Translations under genes and position numbers: made by a program | Notes under the pieces: generated by a model | The model's database searches: none | What the model was told of the DNA's origin: nothing | What the model saw: only the letters and a program-made list of their open reading frames with translations | Part shown: in pieces, positions 53,065 through 60,805 of the stretch | Layout: every line of letters starts with the position of its first letter | Position numbering within the stretch: position 1 is the first letter of the stretch | Assembly: GCA_019244185.1 (NCBI GenBank) | Contig: JAFATB010000012.1 | Location: 62,001-126,000, forward strand | Origin: Acidobacteriota bacterium | Lineage (GTDB): Bacteria > Acidobacteriota > Thermoanaerobaculia > Gp7-AA8 | Direction of reading: 5' to 3' | DNA length: 64,000 nt

Positions 53065-55098
53065 ATGGTAAGGCCTTTGCTGGCAAACAATGACGATCGA
53101 GGCCATGTGACGCCGAAAGGTCCCATCGATCGACGCAGTCTGTGGCGCGTCGGGCCGGAGAGCACGTGGACGACCGTGGTTCCGGTCGTATTCATCATCG
53201 TGTCGCTGCTCTCGCTGGTCGTGTTGCCGCTCGTCGTCGCGAAGAAGACGGCGCGCATGCGCAATGAGATCAGCCGGCTGGCCGAGCCGGCGCGCGTCCA
53301 CGCGAATCAGATTCAGGTCGACCTCTCGTCCGAGCTCGACAAGATCATCGCGTATCAGGTCACCGGCCAGGAGCAGTTCCGCCGCGAGTATTTCGACGCG
53401 GTCGCGCGCGAGGAAGCGAACCGCCGCGCGCTCGAGCAAGTGCTCCCGGTCCTCGGCGAAGACCTCTCGTCCGATCTGCGGCTGCTGTTCGTGCAGATGA
53501 CGCGCTGGCACGACGCGACCCGGCGGGGCGAGCTGCTCGCGCGCCAGCTGCCGATGGAAGTCTTCCTCGCGCGTCTCTTCGAAAGCCATCCGGCATACGA
53601 GCAGTCGCTGCACGCGGCCTCGGCGCTCGAATTGGGATTGCAGACGGGGATCGAGGACCGGCTGGAGCAGATCCGCGACGCCGAGCAGCTCAACATCTCG
53701 CTGACGATCATCCTCACGCTGCTCGCGCTCACGTCGGCGATGCTCGTGGCGGGGCTCGGCCGGCAGATGCGCCTCCTCGCGCGCGAGGCGATGCGGCGGC
53801 GGCTCGAGGCGGAGCGCGAGACGAACGAGGCGCAGCGCGCGCGCGAGGCGGCCGAGCGCGAGGAACGGCGCGCGGCGTTCCTCGCCGCGGCGGGACAGGA
53901 GTTCGCCGGCTCGCTCGACTACGAGCAGACCATCGGCACCGTCGCGAAACTGATCGTGCCGAACCTCGCGGAGCTCTGCGTCATCGACATCGCCGAAGAG
54001 GAAGGCGGGTTGCGGCGCGTGGCCATCGCGCATCGCAATCCGGAAGAAGAACCGCGCCTTGCGGCCGGCATCGGCTCGGTGCGCGATGAAGTGCCCGAGG
54101 CGCTCGTGCGGATGATGCAGCAGCGCGAGCCGGCGCTCGTCGGCGCGACGTCAGGCCTCTACGAGTACATCACTGGCCAGAGCGACGGTGCGGGGCGCAC
54201 GCTCATCTTTCTGCCGCTGGTGACGCGCGGCCAGTCGATCGGCCTCGCCGCGGCGGTGTCGCGTGAGGGGAAGCCGTTCACGCCGGACGATCTGCCGCTC
54301 TTCGCCGAGCTCGCGCGCCGCGCGTCGCTCTCGATCGACAACGCGCGTCTCTATCTCGAGTCGCAGCAGGCCGTGCGCGCGCGCGAGGAAGTGCTGGCCA
54401 TCGTCTCGCACGACCTGCGCAATCCGCTCAACGCGATCATGCTCGGCGCGTCGCTGCTGCAGACTTCCGAGAACCTCGGCGACGAGGACCGCGAGCAGCT
54501 CGACGCCATCGTCGTCTCCGCCCGCCGCATGCGCCGCCTCATCGCGGACCTGCTCGACGTCACGCGCCTCGAAGGCGGCAAGCGCCTGCCGATCGAGCCT
54601 GCGCCGGTGCCGATCGCGGACGTCTTTCGCGAGGCGCAGGAGCTCTTCCGCGCGCAGGCGTCGGTGGCCACGGTGGCGATCGACTACGAGGCGCCCGATG
54701 CCGTCGTGCACGCGGACCGCGATCGGATCATGCAGGTGCTGTCGAACCTCATCGGCAACGCGCTCAAGTTCACGCCGCCGGGCGGCCGCATCTCCGTCTG
54801 CGCATCGCACCGCGACGGCGAGGTGCTGGTCTCGGTGCGCGACACCGGCCCCGGCATCCCGCACGAACACCTCGGCCACATCTTCAGTCCCTACTGGCAG
54901 GCGAAGCGCGCCGAGCGCCTCGGCGCGGGACTCGGCCTGCCGATCGCGCGCGGCATCGTCGAGGCGCACGGCGGACGCATCTGGGCCGAGAGCGAGCCGG
55001 GCTCGGGTACGACGTTTTTCTTCACGCTGCCGCTCGCCAATGCAGACGCCGGCGCGCTCACGTCCGCGGCGGAATCTGCAGCACCTGGCTCACGCTGA
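53065..55098 (+). CDS. Membrane sensor histidine kinase with GAF domain
   Basis: 677 residues from the ATG at 53065; a GTG at 53107 is also possible. Two membrane helices (about 37-58 and 213-235) flank an extracytoplasmic helical sensor. A coiled-coil linker (AREAAEREERRAAFLAAAGQEF), a GAF domain (about 275-440), HisKA (EVLAIVSHDLRNPLNAIML) and HATPase (NLIGNALKFTPPGG, DTGPGIPHEHLG, GAGLGLPIARGIVEAHGG) follow. No receiver domain or response-regulator gene is adjacent. It lies between two PilZ paralogues, which makes c-di-GMP-linked signalling a reasonable guess. Confidence 0.9.
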   Translation: MVRPLLANNDDRGHVTPKGPIDRRSLWRVGPESTWTTVVPVVFIIVSLLSLVVLPLVVAKKTARMRNEISRLAEPARVHANQIQVDLSSELDKIIAYQVTGQEQFRREYFDAVAREEANRRALEQVLPVLGEDLSSDLRLLFVQMTRWHDATRRGELLARQLPMEVFLARLFESHPAYEQSLHAASALELGLQTGIEDRLEQIRDAEQLNISLTIILTLLALTSAMLVAGLGRQMRLLAREAMRRRLEAERETNEAQRAREAAEREERRAAFLAAAGQEFAGSLDYEQTIGTVAKLIVPNLAELCVIDIAEEEGGLRRVAIAHRNPEEEPRLAAGIGSVRDEVPEALVRMMQQREPALVGATSGLYEYITGQSDGAGRTLIFLPLVTRGQSIGLAAAVSREGKPFTPDDLPLFAELARRASLSIDNARLYLESQQAVRAREEVLAIVSHDLRNPLNAIMLGASLLQTSENLGDEDREQLDAIVVSARRMRRLIADLLDVTRLEGGKRLPIEPAPVPIADVFREAQELFRAQASVATVAIDYEAPDAVVHADRDRIMQVLSNLIGNALKFTPPGGRISVCASHRDGEVLVSVRDTGPGIPHEHLGHIFSPYWQAKRAERLGAGLGLPIARGIVEAHGGRIWAESEPGSGTTFFFTLPLANADAGALTSAAESAAPGSR

Positions 55099-55708
55099 GC
55101 TCCGCGAAGAGGCGGATGAGGCGGCGCCCTTCGTCGTCGGAGGCCTCGTAGACTTCGCAGAGCCGCCGCAGCTCGTCCGTGTCTTCGCCGCGCGCGACGG
55201 TGAAGCCAACGACCGGTTGTTCCGGGAGAAAAATCGGGCGCCGGTGCCACGCGCCGTTCTCGAGCCGGTACGAGAGGAACTGCGCGTCGGCGCCGCGCAC
55301 GGTCTTGTCGCCGTCGATCTGGCGGATGTGCAGGCGCGTCGCGCTCGCGTCGTGACGCTCTTCCAGCGCGCGCATCACGATCTCGGCGAGCATCGCGCGC
55401 AGACGATCGCCCGACTGTCCGAGCGCGGCGAGGAAGCGGATGCCGGACTCGCAGCCCTGCCCGGGATACTTCGCGCGATCGGGGCCGACGGTGCGCACGA
55501 TCTCGCAGCGCATGGTGATGTCGCCGCCGCCCCAGTGGAAGCGGAGCTCCGCGCGCGGCAGCTCGAGCGACGGCGGATGGTGCATGCGCGCGCCGAGGAC
55601 GCCGACCTCGAGGAGGTGGACCTCGCGATCGCCGAAGGTGGCCGCGAGCGGTGGATCGAGCCGGAGGCGCTGAAACTCGCGGCGTTCCTCACCAGTCGTC
55701 TGGTGCAT
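55058..55708 (-). CDS. PilZ-domain protein with an uncharacterised C-terminal domain (paralogue B)
   Basis: 216 residues from the ATG at 55708. The PilZ part (about 5-120) has RREFQR, but the second motif is EVGVLGAR, lacking the usual Asp and Ser. The C-terminal domain has YRLENGAWHRR, QPVVGFTVARGEDTDELRRLC and YEASDDEGRRLIRLFAELSV, clearly homologous to paralogue A. It overlaps the kinase gene tail to tail by 41 bp. The weaker motif suggests altered or lost nucleotide binding in this copy. Confidence 0.82.
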   Translation of the reverse strand: MHQTTGEERREFQRLRLDPPLAATFGDREVHLLEVGVLGARMHHPPSLELPRAELRFHWGGGDITMRCEIVRTVGPDRAKYPGQGCESGIRFLAALGQSGDRLRAMLAEIVMRALEERHDASATRLHIRQIDGDKTVRGADAQFLSYRLENGAWHRRPIFLPEQPVVGFTVARGEDTDELRRLCEVYEASDDEGRRLIRLFAELSVSQVLQIPPRT

Positions 55709-55719
55709 GCGGAACGATT

Positions 55720-56496
55720 TTAATGCAGAGCGCGAAGTCGCAACGAGGCCATGTAGGTGTTCTGGACGCGCTCGCGATAGCGGTGCTCGCGCACGTTGAC
55801 GCGCGCGATGTAGTCGCGCGTCTCGGGGAACGGCGGGATGCCGCCGAAGCGCTCGACGTTCCCTTCGCCGGCGTTGTACGCGGCGAGGGCGACGTTCTCG
55901 TTCTCGAAACGGTTGAGGAGGTAGCGGAAGTACTTCGTTCCGGCGGCGATGTTCTGTTCGGGATCGAACGGATTGGCGATGCCGAGGAGACGCGCGGTCT
56001 CGGGGACGATCTGCATGAGCCCCTGCGCACTGCGGTTCGACACGAGCCGCGGACGGAAGTCGGATTCGGTGTGCACCATCGCCGCGACGAGCTCGGGGCG
56101 CAGATCGTTGCGGCGCGCCTCGCGGTAGATGATGTCGCCGTACGGCACCGACGTGCGGAAGTACTGTTCCTTCACGACGTCGAGCGACATGACCGTCGCC
56201 GCGGTGCCGGGCGTGAGGAACTGGTTCTTCATCGCCGGCGTGGTGAAGATCGGCAGCGTGCGCGCGGGCGCGACTTCGCGGCGGAGCGCCGTGAAGTTGA
56301 GGTTCATCGCCTTCATGGTCGGCAGATCCGCGATCGCGAACGCGATCGGAATCCCGACGAGCACCGCCACGCCGCGAGACGTCACGCGCCACGCGCGACG
56401 CCACAGCGAACGCGAACGCGCGTGCCGCTGGCAGTCGCAGACGATGCGGTAATCCCGCCCCGGCCGCCAGTTCGTTGCCTGTTCACGCGATGACAT
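55720..56496 (-). CDS. Membrane-anchored lytic transglycosylase (SLT family)
   Basis: 258 residues from the ATG at 56496. A Cys-containing, Arg-rich N-terminus and one membrane helix (about 42-58) place the catalytic domain outside. The SLT domain (about 125-240) has the catalytic Glu in AAMVHTESDFRPRLVSNRSAQGLMQI (key ESDF), GLMQIVPETARLLGI and LAAYNAGEGNVERFGGIPPFPETRDYI. It cleaves peptidoglycan glycan strands with 1,6-anhydro product formation. The PilZ gene starts 11 bp downstream, so the two may be cotranscribed. Confidence 0.9.
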   Translation of the reverse strand: MSSREQATNWRPGRDYRIVCDCQRHARSRSLWRRAWRVTSRGVAVLVGIPIAFAIADLPTMKAMNLNFTALRREVAPARTLPIFTTPAMKNQFLTPGTAATVMSLDVVKEQYFRTSVPYGDIIYREARRNDLRPELVAAMVHTESDFRPRLVSNRSAQGLMQIVPETARLLGIANPFDPEQNIAAGTKYFRYLLNRFENENVALAAYNAGEGNVERFGGIPPFPETRDYIARVNVREHRYRERVQNTYMASLRLRALH

Positions 56497-56539
56497 CGGT
56501 GGAGCGCAGGGGCAAAAGAGAGGCCAAGAGATGAAAAGC

Positions 56540-56647
56540 GAATGAAGAACGCAGAACGCAGAACGTAGAATGAAGAACTTAGCCCGCGCCAGCCTCGTCG
56601 GGGGCGGGCTTCTCAATTCTTCATTCTGCGTTCTGCGTTCTGCATTC
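56540..56647. repeat. Long inverted repeat built from GCAGAAC / GTTCTGC units
   Basis: The left arm (56540-56577) carries GAACGCA-type repeats and the right arm (56617-56647) carries TTCTGCG repeats. About 30 bases per arm pair with few mismatches. A GC-rich terminator-like stem sits in the centre. It resembles the element at 27955-28033 in unit length and in the TTCTGC core, which suggests a genome-wide family. Confidence 0.6.
56581..56610 (-). terminator. Terminator-like stem after mtgA
   Basis: AGCCCGC (56581-56587) pairs with GCGGGCT (56604-56610) around a GC-rich loop. It lies 52 bp after the mtgA stop on the minus strand and inside the larger inverted repeat. The downstream sequence is moderately T-rich. 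Confidence 0.5.
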
Positions 56648-56661
56648 CGGCCCGTGCGCGC

Positions 56662-57564
56662 CTACTGCGTTCCGCTCGTATCCGTCGCCGTCACCGTCTC
56701 GGTCGCCGTCGTTTCTGTCGTAGCCGTCGTCGCGCTGCTGTCCGTCGTCTCCGTGCTTTCCGCCGGCCCCATGTCCGTGTCCGTCACCACCGCGCTCGTC
56801 GCCGTCTCCACCGCGGCGGTCTCGGTCGCGGACGTATCCGTCGCCGGCACCGGCTTCTTCTCCGCCAGCACCTGCCGCTCGAAGACGTAGCCCCAGCGGC
56901 GCATGCGCGAGAGGATCATGCTCTGGCGCCACCGCAGTCGTTTGTTCGGATGTCCGGGCACCATGATGCGCGGGTTCGGCAGACATCCGGCCAGCAGCGC
57001 GGCCTCGCGCGCGGAGAGACTCGCGGCACTTTTATGGAAATAGTAGTGAGACGCGGCTTCGGCGCCGTAGACGCGCTCGCCCATCTCAACGACGTTCAAA
57101 TAGATCTCGAGGATCCTCTTTTTCGTCAGATGTTTTTCCAGCGCCTCGGCGAGGAAATACTCCCTGATCTTGCGCAGCGGATTGCGCGACGGCGAGAGGT
57201 AGAGGTTCTTCGCGAGCTGCTGCGTGATCGTCGAGCCGCCGTGCGTGAGCTTGCGGTTCTTCCAGTTGCGCTCGAAGGCCTCGCGCATCGCGTCGACGTC
57301 GACGCCGCCGTGCTCGTAGAACGAGTCGTCTTCGGCGACGAGCACCGCGCGGCGCAGCGACGGCGAGATGCGGCCGTACGGCACCCACGTCCATTCGATG
57401 CGATCGTCCTTGCCCGCGTCGCGCAGCTCGGCCTTGCGGCGTTCGATGAACGCGGTCGTCTTCGGCGGCTCCTTCGCCAGCGCGGCGACGTCGGGAAACG
57501 TCAGCCATTCGTACGCGGCGTACGCGATGACGAGCAGCAGAAGCGTGACGAACAGGCGCTTCAA
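56662..57564 (-). CDS. mtgA: Monofunctional peptidoglycan glycosyltransferase with acidic Thr/Ser tail
   Basis: 300 residues; the enzyme core (about 1-235) is MtgA-like. An N-terminal membrane anchor (about 3-20) precedes the GT51 domain: catalytic Glu78 in VLVAEDDSFYEHGGVD, GGSTITQQLAKNLYLSPSRN, a second acidic motif in KKRILEIYLNVVEMG, and YGAEAASHYYFHKSAASLSAREAALLAG (key parts). It polymerises lipid II. The C-terminal 65 residues are a low-complexity Thr/Ser/Glu/Asp/Ala run absent from typical MtgA. It diverges from the next gene by 20 bp. Confidence 0.92.
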   Translation of the reverse strand: MKRLFVTLLLLVIAYAAYEWLTFPDVAALAKEPPKTTAFIERRKAELRDAGKDDRIEWTWVPYGRISPSLRRAVLVAEDDSFYEHGGVDVDAMREAFERNWKNRKLTHGGSTITQQLAKNLYLSPSRNPLRKIREYFLAEALEKHLTKKRILEIYLNVVEMGERVYGAEAASHYYFHKSAASLSAREAALLAGCLPNPRIMVPGHPNKRLRWRQSMILSRMRRWGYVFERQVLAEKKPVPATDTSATETAAVETATSAVVTDTDMGPAESTETTDSSATTATTETTATETVTATDTSGTQ

Positions 57565-57584
57565 TCGGCGCTAGACTAACACCC

Positions 57585-58166
57585 ATGAAACGCCTGCCTG
57601 TCCTCGTTTGCGTGCTGCTCGCGGCGGCGTCCGCGTTCGCGTTCGACACGACGCGCGCCGTGAACGCCGGACCGCGCATCGGCATCCTCCGCCCGCCGGT
57701 CGATCCCGATCCGCGCGTGCAGGCGGCGGTCGAACGCGCGCTCGCGTCCGAGCTGCGCGCGCGCGGCTACGACGCGATCGAGACGGGACAGTCGTTCGAC
57801 GACGTCTCGCGCGACGACCGCAACGATGTCGACTACTACGTCGAGCTCGTGGGCGACAGCAGCGCCGACGGCTTCGGCGGCATCGACGTCGGCAGCCGCG
57901 CGGTCGACGTGTCGCTCGAGCTCGTGGTGTCGCGCGTGGCCGCGGAGCTGCGCGTGTACGACGCGCGCAATCTCGAGGTCGTGACCTCGCAGCGACTGGC
58001 GAAGAAGAACACCGCGCTGATGCCGACGGGCGTCGGCGTCGGCGGACGTTCTCTCTTCGCCTACATCGCCCTCGGATTCGTGCAGCGCGCGCAACTGCGC
58101 AACGTGACGACCGCCACCGCGCGCGAGGCCGCGACGCGCGTCGCCGCCGCGATCGGCGCGCCGTGA
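57585..58166 (+). CDS. Secreted protein of unknown function upstream of cutA
   Basis: 193 residues with a signal peptide (about 1-19, ASAFA). The mature part has an alpha/beta look: RIGILRPPVDPDPRVQAAVERAL, ELRARGYDAIETG, VDYYVELVGDSSADGFGG and VAAELRVYDARNLEVVT. The pattern resembles lipoproteins of the GNA1162/DUF4136 type, but I cannot assign a family. It overlaps cutA by 4 bp (GTGA), implying coupling. Confidence 0.7.
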   Translation: MKRLPVLVCVLLAAASAFAFDTTRAVNAGPRIGILRPPVDPDPRVQAAVERALASELRARGYDAIETGQSFDDVSRDDRNDVDYYVELVGDSSADGFGGIDVGSRAVDVSLELVVSRVAAELRVYDARNLEVVTSQRLAKKNTALMPTGVGVGGRSLFAYIALGFVQRAQLRNVTTATAREAATRVAAAIGAP

Positions 58167-58489
58167 ACGACGAAGCGCACGCGCTGCTCGTTCTGACGAC
58201 GGTCGGCGCCGGTTTCGACTCCGCGGCGCTCGCACGCGCGCTCGTCGAGCAGCGTCTCGCCGCGTGCGTCAACATCATCGATCGCGTGCTGTCGGTCTAT
58301 CGCTGGGAAGGACGCGTGGTCGACGACACCGAAGTGCTGCTCGTGATCAAGACCACCGACGCGCGCGTCGATGCGTTGCGCGAGGAGCTGTTTCACCGCC
58401 ATCCGTACGACGTGCCGGAGTTCGTCGTCGTCGAGCCGGCGTCACTCTCCGACGCGTACGGCGCGTGGCTGCGCGAGTCGGTTTCGTAG
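58163..58489 (+). CDS. cutA: CutA-family divalent-cation tolerance protein
   Basis: 108 residues from a GTG that overlaps the upstream stop. LVLTTVGAGFDSAALARALVEQRLAACVNII, SVYRWEGRVVDDTEVLLVIKTT and RHPYDVPEFVVVEPAS are CutA1 hallmarks (key parts LAACVN, HPYDVPE). The protein forms a ferredoxin-like trimer; its true role remains debated. It overlaps the YfhO-like gene tail to tail by 48 bp. Confidence 0.93.
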   Translation: MNDEAHALLVLTTVGAGFDSAALARALVEQRLAACVNIIDRVLSVYRWEGRVVDDTEVLLVIKTTDARVDALREELFHRHPYDVPEFVVVEPASLSDAYGAWLRESVS

Positions 58490-60805
58490 CGCGAGGAACG
58501 CGATCGCCGCGAGCAGCGTCGCGATCGACAGGTTCCTCCCGCGCGTGAACGCCTCGGGCCGAAAGAGCAGCCGTACGTCGTGCTGCCCGGCGGGCACGAA
58601 GATGCCGAGGAAGGCATGGTTGGCGTACTGCATCTCGACGCGGTGGCCGTCGACGTACGCGCGCCAGCCGGGCCACGCGCTCTCGGAGACGACGACCCAG
58701 CCGTCGCGCTCCATCGTCGCGTGGATGCGAAACGACGTGCCGTCGCGCTGCAACGTCAGCGTGCCGGGGCCGTTCGCGATCTCGTGCGGCGGATAGTTGC
58801 GCGCGGTGATCCATGCGACGTCCGCGAAGTCGCGATTCTCGAACATGCCGCGCAGCACGTCGGTGGCGCTGCGCTCGTAGCGCACGCGCCGCGGGATGAA
58901 CGCGCGCGGCAGCACGCGCGTGTTCTCGAAGAGGCGCGAGTCGCGGTCTTCGAACGCGATCCGCCAGCCGTCGGGCGGCGCGGTGTCGCGCCCGCCGAGG
59001 ACGTAGCGGACGTTGAGAAACGAGAGGAACGGCTTCGAGAGGTCTTCGATCGTGTTGAACGAGATGGGCTGCGCGAAGCTCCACAGCGGAAAGGTCTCGG
59101 TGAGGCGGTGGAAGGTCATCGCCTCGTAGCCGCGCGCGTCTTCGAGTCCGTAGAGCGCGGCGGTGTCGGGGACCAGCGAGAAATAAAGTCCGGCGATGCG
59201 GAAGGGCTGCGAGCGGTCTTGCGGGATGTGCCGCAGGATGGGGACGCGCGGATAAAACGCGTTCGCCGGCAGCGCCGGATACATGAGGCCGTCCGCGATC
59301 GTGCGCTGCAGCAGGACGAGCCCGAGGACGAGCGGAACGGCGATGCGCTTCGGCACGCGGAAGAAGAGGAGGAGCGCCGCGGCCGCGAGCGGAATGAGCT
59401 CGACGTTGCGCAGAAAAACGATGAGCTCGCGCGGCACGCCGGCGCGGATCAGCGGCATGCGCACGACGTTTGCCGCGTACGCGAGCACGCCTCCGAGAAA
59501 GAGGACGACGAAGGCGGCGGCGAACGCGGGCGGCTTCGTCGACGGCCACGCATCCGCCGCGATCGCGGCGAGCATCGACAGCGCGAATGCCGCTGCAATC
59601 GCGAGCCGCTCGTTCACGGTGATGTCGAAGAGCGGCAGCGCGTGCAGGAGATCGGCGACCGGCCACGCGTTCAATGCCGCGAACGCGCAGACGACGGCCA
59701 GTCCGAAGAAGAACGCGGTCTCGCGGCGCCGCGACGCGACGACCAGCGCGACGAGCGCGAAGGCGAGCACGATGCTGCCGGCGCGCACGTTCGTCGGATC
59801 CCACAGCGGCGTGAAGCTGTGGCGCTCCGGCTGTCCGCCGTAGAACGCGAACGCGGAGCTCGCGGCGCGTTTGCCGATCTGCTCCCACGTGGTCTCGAAG
59901 TGGCCGGTCGCGTAGAGATTGCGCCGCATGTCGTACTCGTTCGTCTGCGGCGCGGCGGCGAAGAACGGCAGGAGCGACACGGCGGTGAGGCCGAGCGCGA
60001 CGGCGCCGCTCGCCGCCGCGAGCGCGACCGGCTGCCAGCGGCGCACCGCCGCGAGCTCGAAGAGGCCGTAGACCGCGCCGCACGCGACGATGTGCAGCAC
60101 CGACTCCGGATGCCCGGCGAAGACGAGCAGCGTGAACGCGAGCGTGAGCAGGATCGCCGCGCGGAGGTTCGTCTCGCGCACGACGAGGCGCACGCCGAGC
60201 AGCACGAACGGCAGAAACGCCCACGCGTGTGCGAGCGGCCAGCCGATGAAGAACGCGAGCATCGCGGAGAACGCGTAGCCCGCGGCGGCGATCAGCGCGG
60301 GCACTTCGCCGAGCCCGATCGCGCGCGCGAAGGCGAAGGTGAAGAACGCCGCGAGGAAGAACGTCATCGCGGCGAAGAAGGTGAGCGCCTGCGCGTGCGG
60401 CAGCAGCATGCCGGCGAGCTGCACGAGATCGTACGGCGCGGCCTGCATGTTCGCGGCGAGGATGCTGCCGCAGAGCAGATACGGGTTCCACAGCGGCCAC
60501 TCGCCGCGCGCGAACGACTGCCGCACGGCGCTCTGCCACGGGATGATCTGCGAGTAGAGATCGGAGAGCGTGCCGTTGTGCACCGGCTGGATGCCGTAGT
60601 CGGCCGCGTACTCCTTGAGCGGCTCGGACATGTACGGCAGATCGATCGGCGCGTAGACGCGCGCGGTGAGGAGCGCGCGTCCGGTGAAGCAGAGCGGGAG
60701 GAGCAGCAGCGCGAGCGCCGCCGCGCGGCTGATGCGCTGGACGAAGCGGTCCCACGCGAACAGCAGCGCGAGCGCGACGATCAGGTAGAGAACCGCGGCC
60801 GGCAA
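58442..60805 (-). CDS. YfhO-like multi-spanning membrane protein (paralogue 1)
   Basis: About 787 residues from a TTG at 60805, which overlaps the upstream paralogue stop; no better start exists. About 12 membrane helices precede a soluble C-terminal beta-domain. VYAPIDLPYMSEPL, LSDLYSQIIPWQSAVRQSF, GEWPLWNPYLLCGSILAANMQ and the end motif ESAWPGWRAYVDGHRVEMQYANHAFLGIFVPAG (key parts) define the YfhO family, related to GT-C glycosyltransferases. Members decorate surface polymers in Bacillus. The donor and acceptor here are unknown. Confidence 0.85.
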   Translation of the reverse strand: MPAAVLYLIVALALLFAWDRFVQRISRAAALALLLLPLCFTGRALLTARVYAPIDLPYMSEPLKEYAADYGIQPVHNGTLSDLYSQIIPWQSAVRQSFARGEWPLWNPYLLCGSILAANMQAAPYDLVQLAGMLLPHAQALTFFAAMTFFLAAFFTFAFARAIGLGEVPALIAAAGYAFSAMLAFFIGWPLAHAWAFLPFVLLGVRLVVRETNLRAAILLTLAFTLLVFAGHPESVLHIVACGAVYGLFELAAVRRWQPVALAAASGAVALGLTAVSLLPFFAAAPQTNEYDMRRNLYATGHFETTWEQIGKRAASSAFAFYGGQPERHSFTPLWDPTNVRAGSIVLAFALVALVVASRRRETAFFFGLAVVCAFAALNAWPVADLLHALPLFDITVNERLAIAAAFALSMLAAIAADAWPSTKPPAFAAAFVVLFLGGVLAYAANVVRMPLIRAGVPRELIVFLRNVELIPLAAAALLLFFRVPKRIAVPLVLGLVLLQRTIADGLMYPALPANAFYPRVPILRHIPQDRSQPFRIAGLYFSLVPDTAALYGLEDARGYEAMTFHRLTETFPLWSFAQPISFNTIEDLSKPFLSFLNVRYVLGGRDTAPPDGWRIAFEDRDSRLFENTRVLPRAFIPRRVRYERSATDVLRGMFENRDFADVAWITARNYPPHEIANGPGTLTLQRDGTSFRIHATMERDGWVVVSESAWPGWRAYVDGHRVEMQYANHAFLGIFVPAGQHDVRLLFRPEAFTRGRNLSIATLLAAIAFLALRNRLAQPRAVRVGE

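Noticed and set aside
56540..56577. Possible second CRISPR-like array of GAACGCA units
   Set aside because: Same reason: contiguous 7-base units, no spacers, pairs with a downstream arm.
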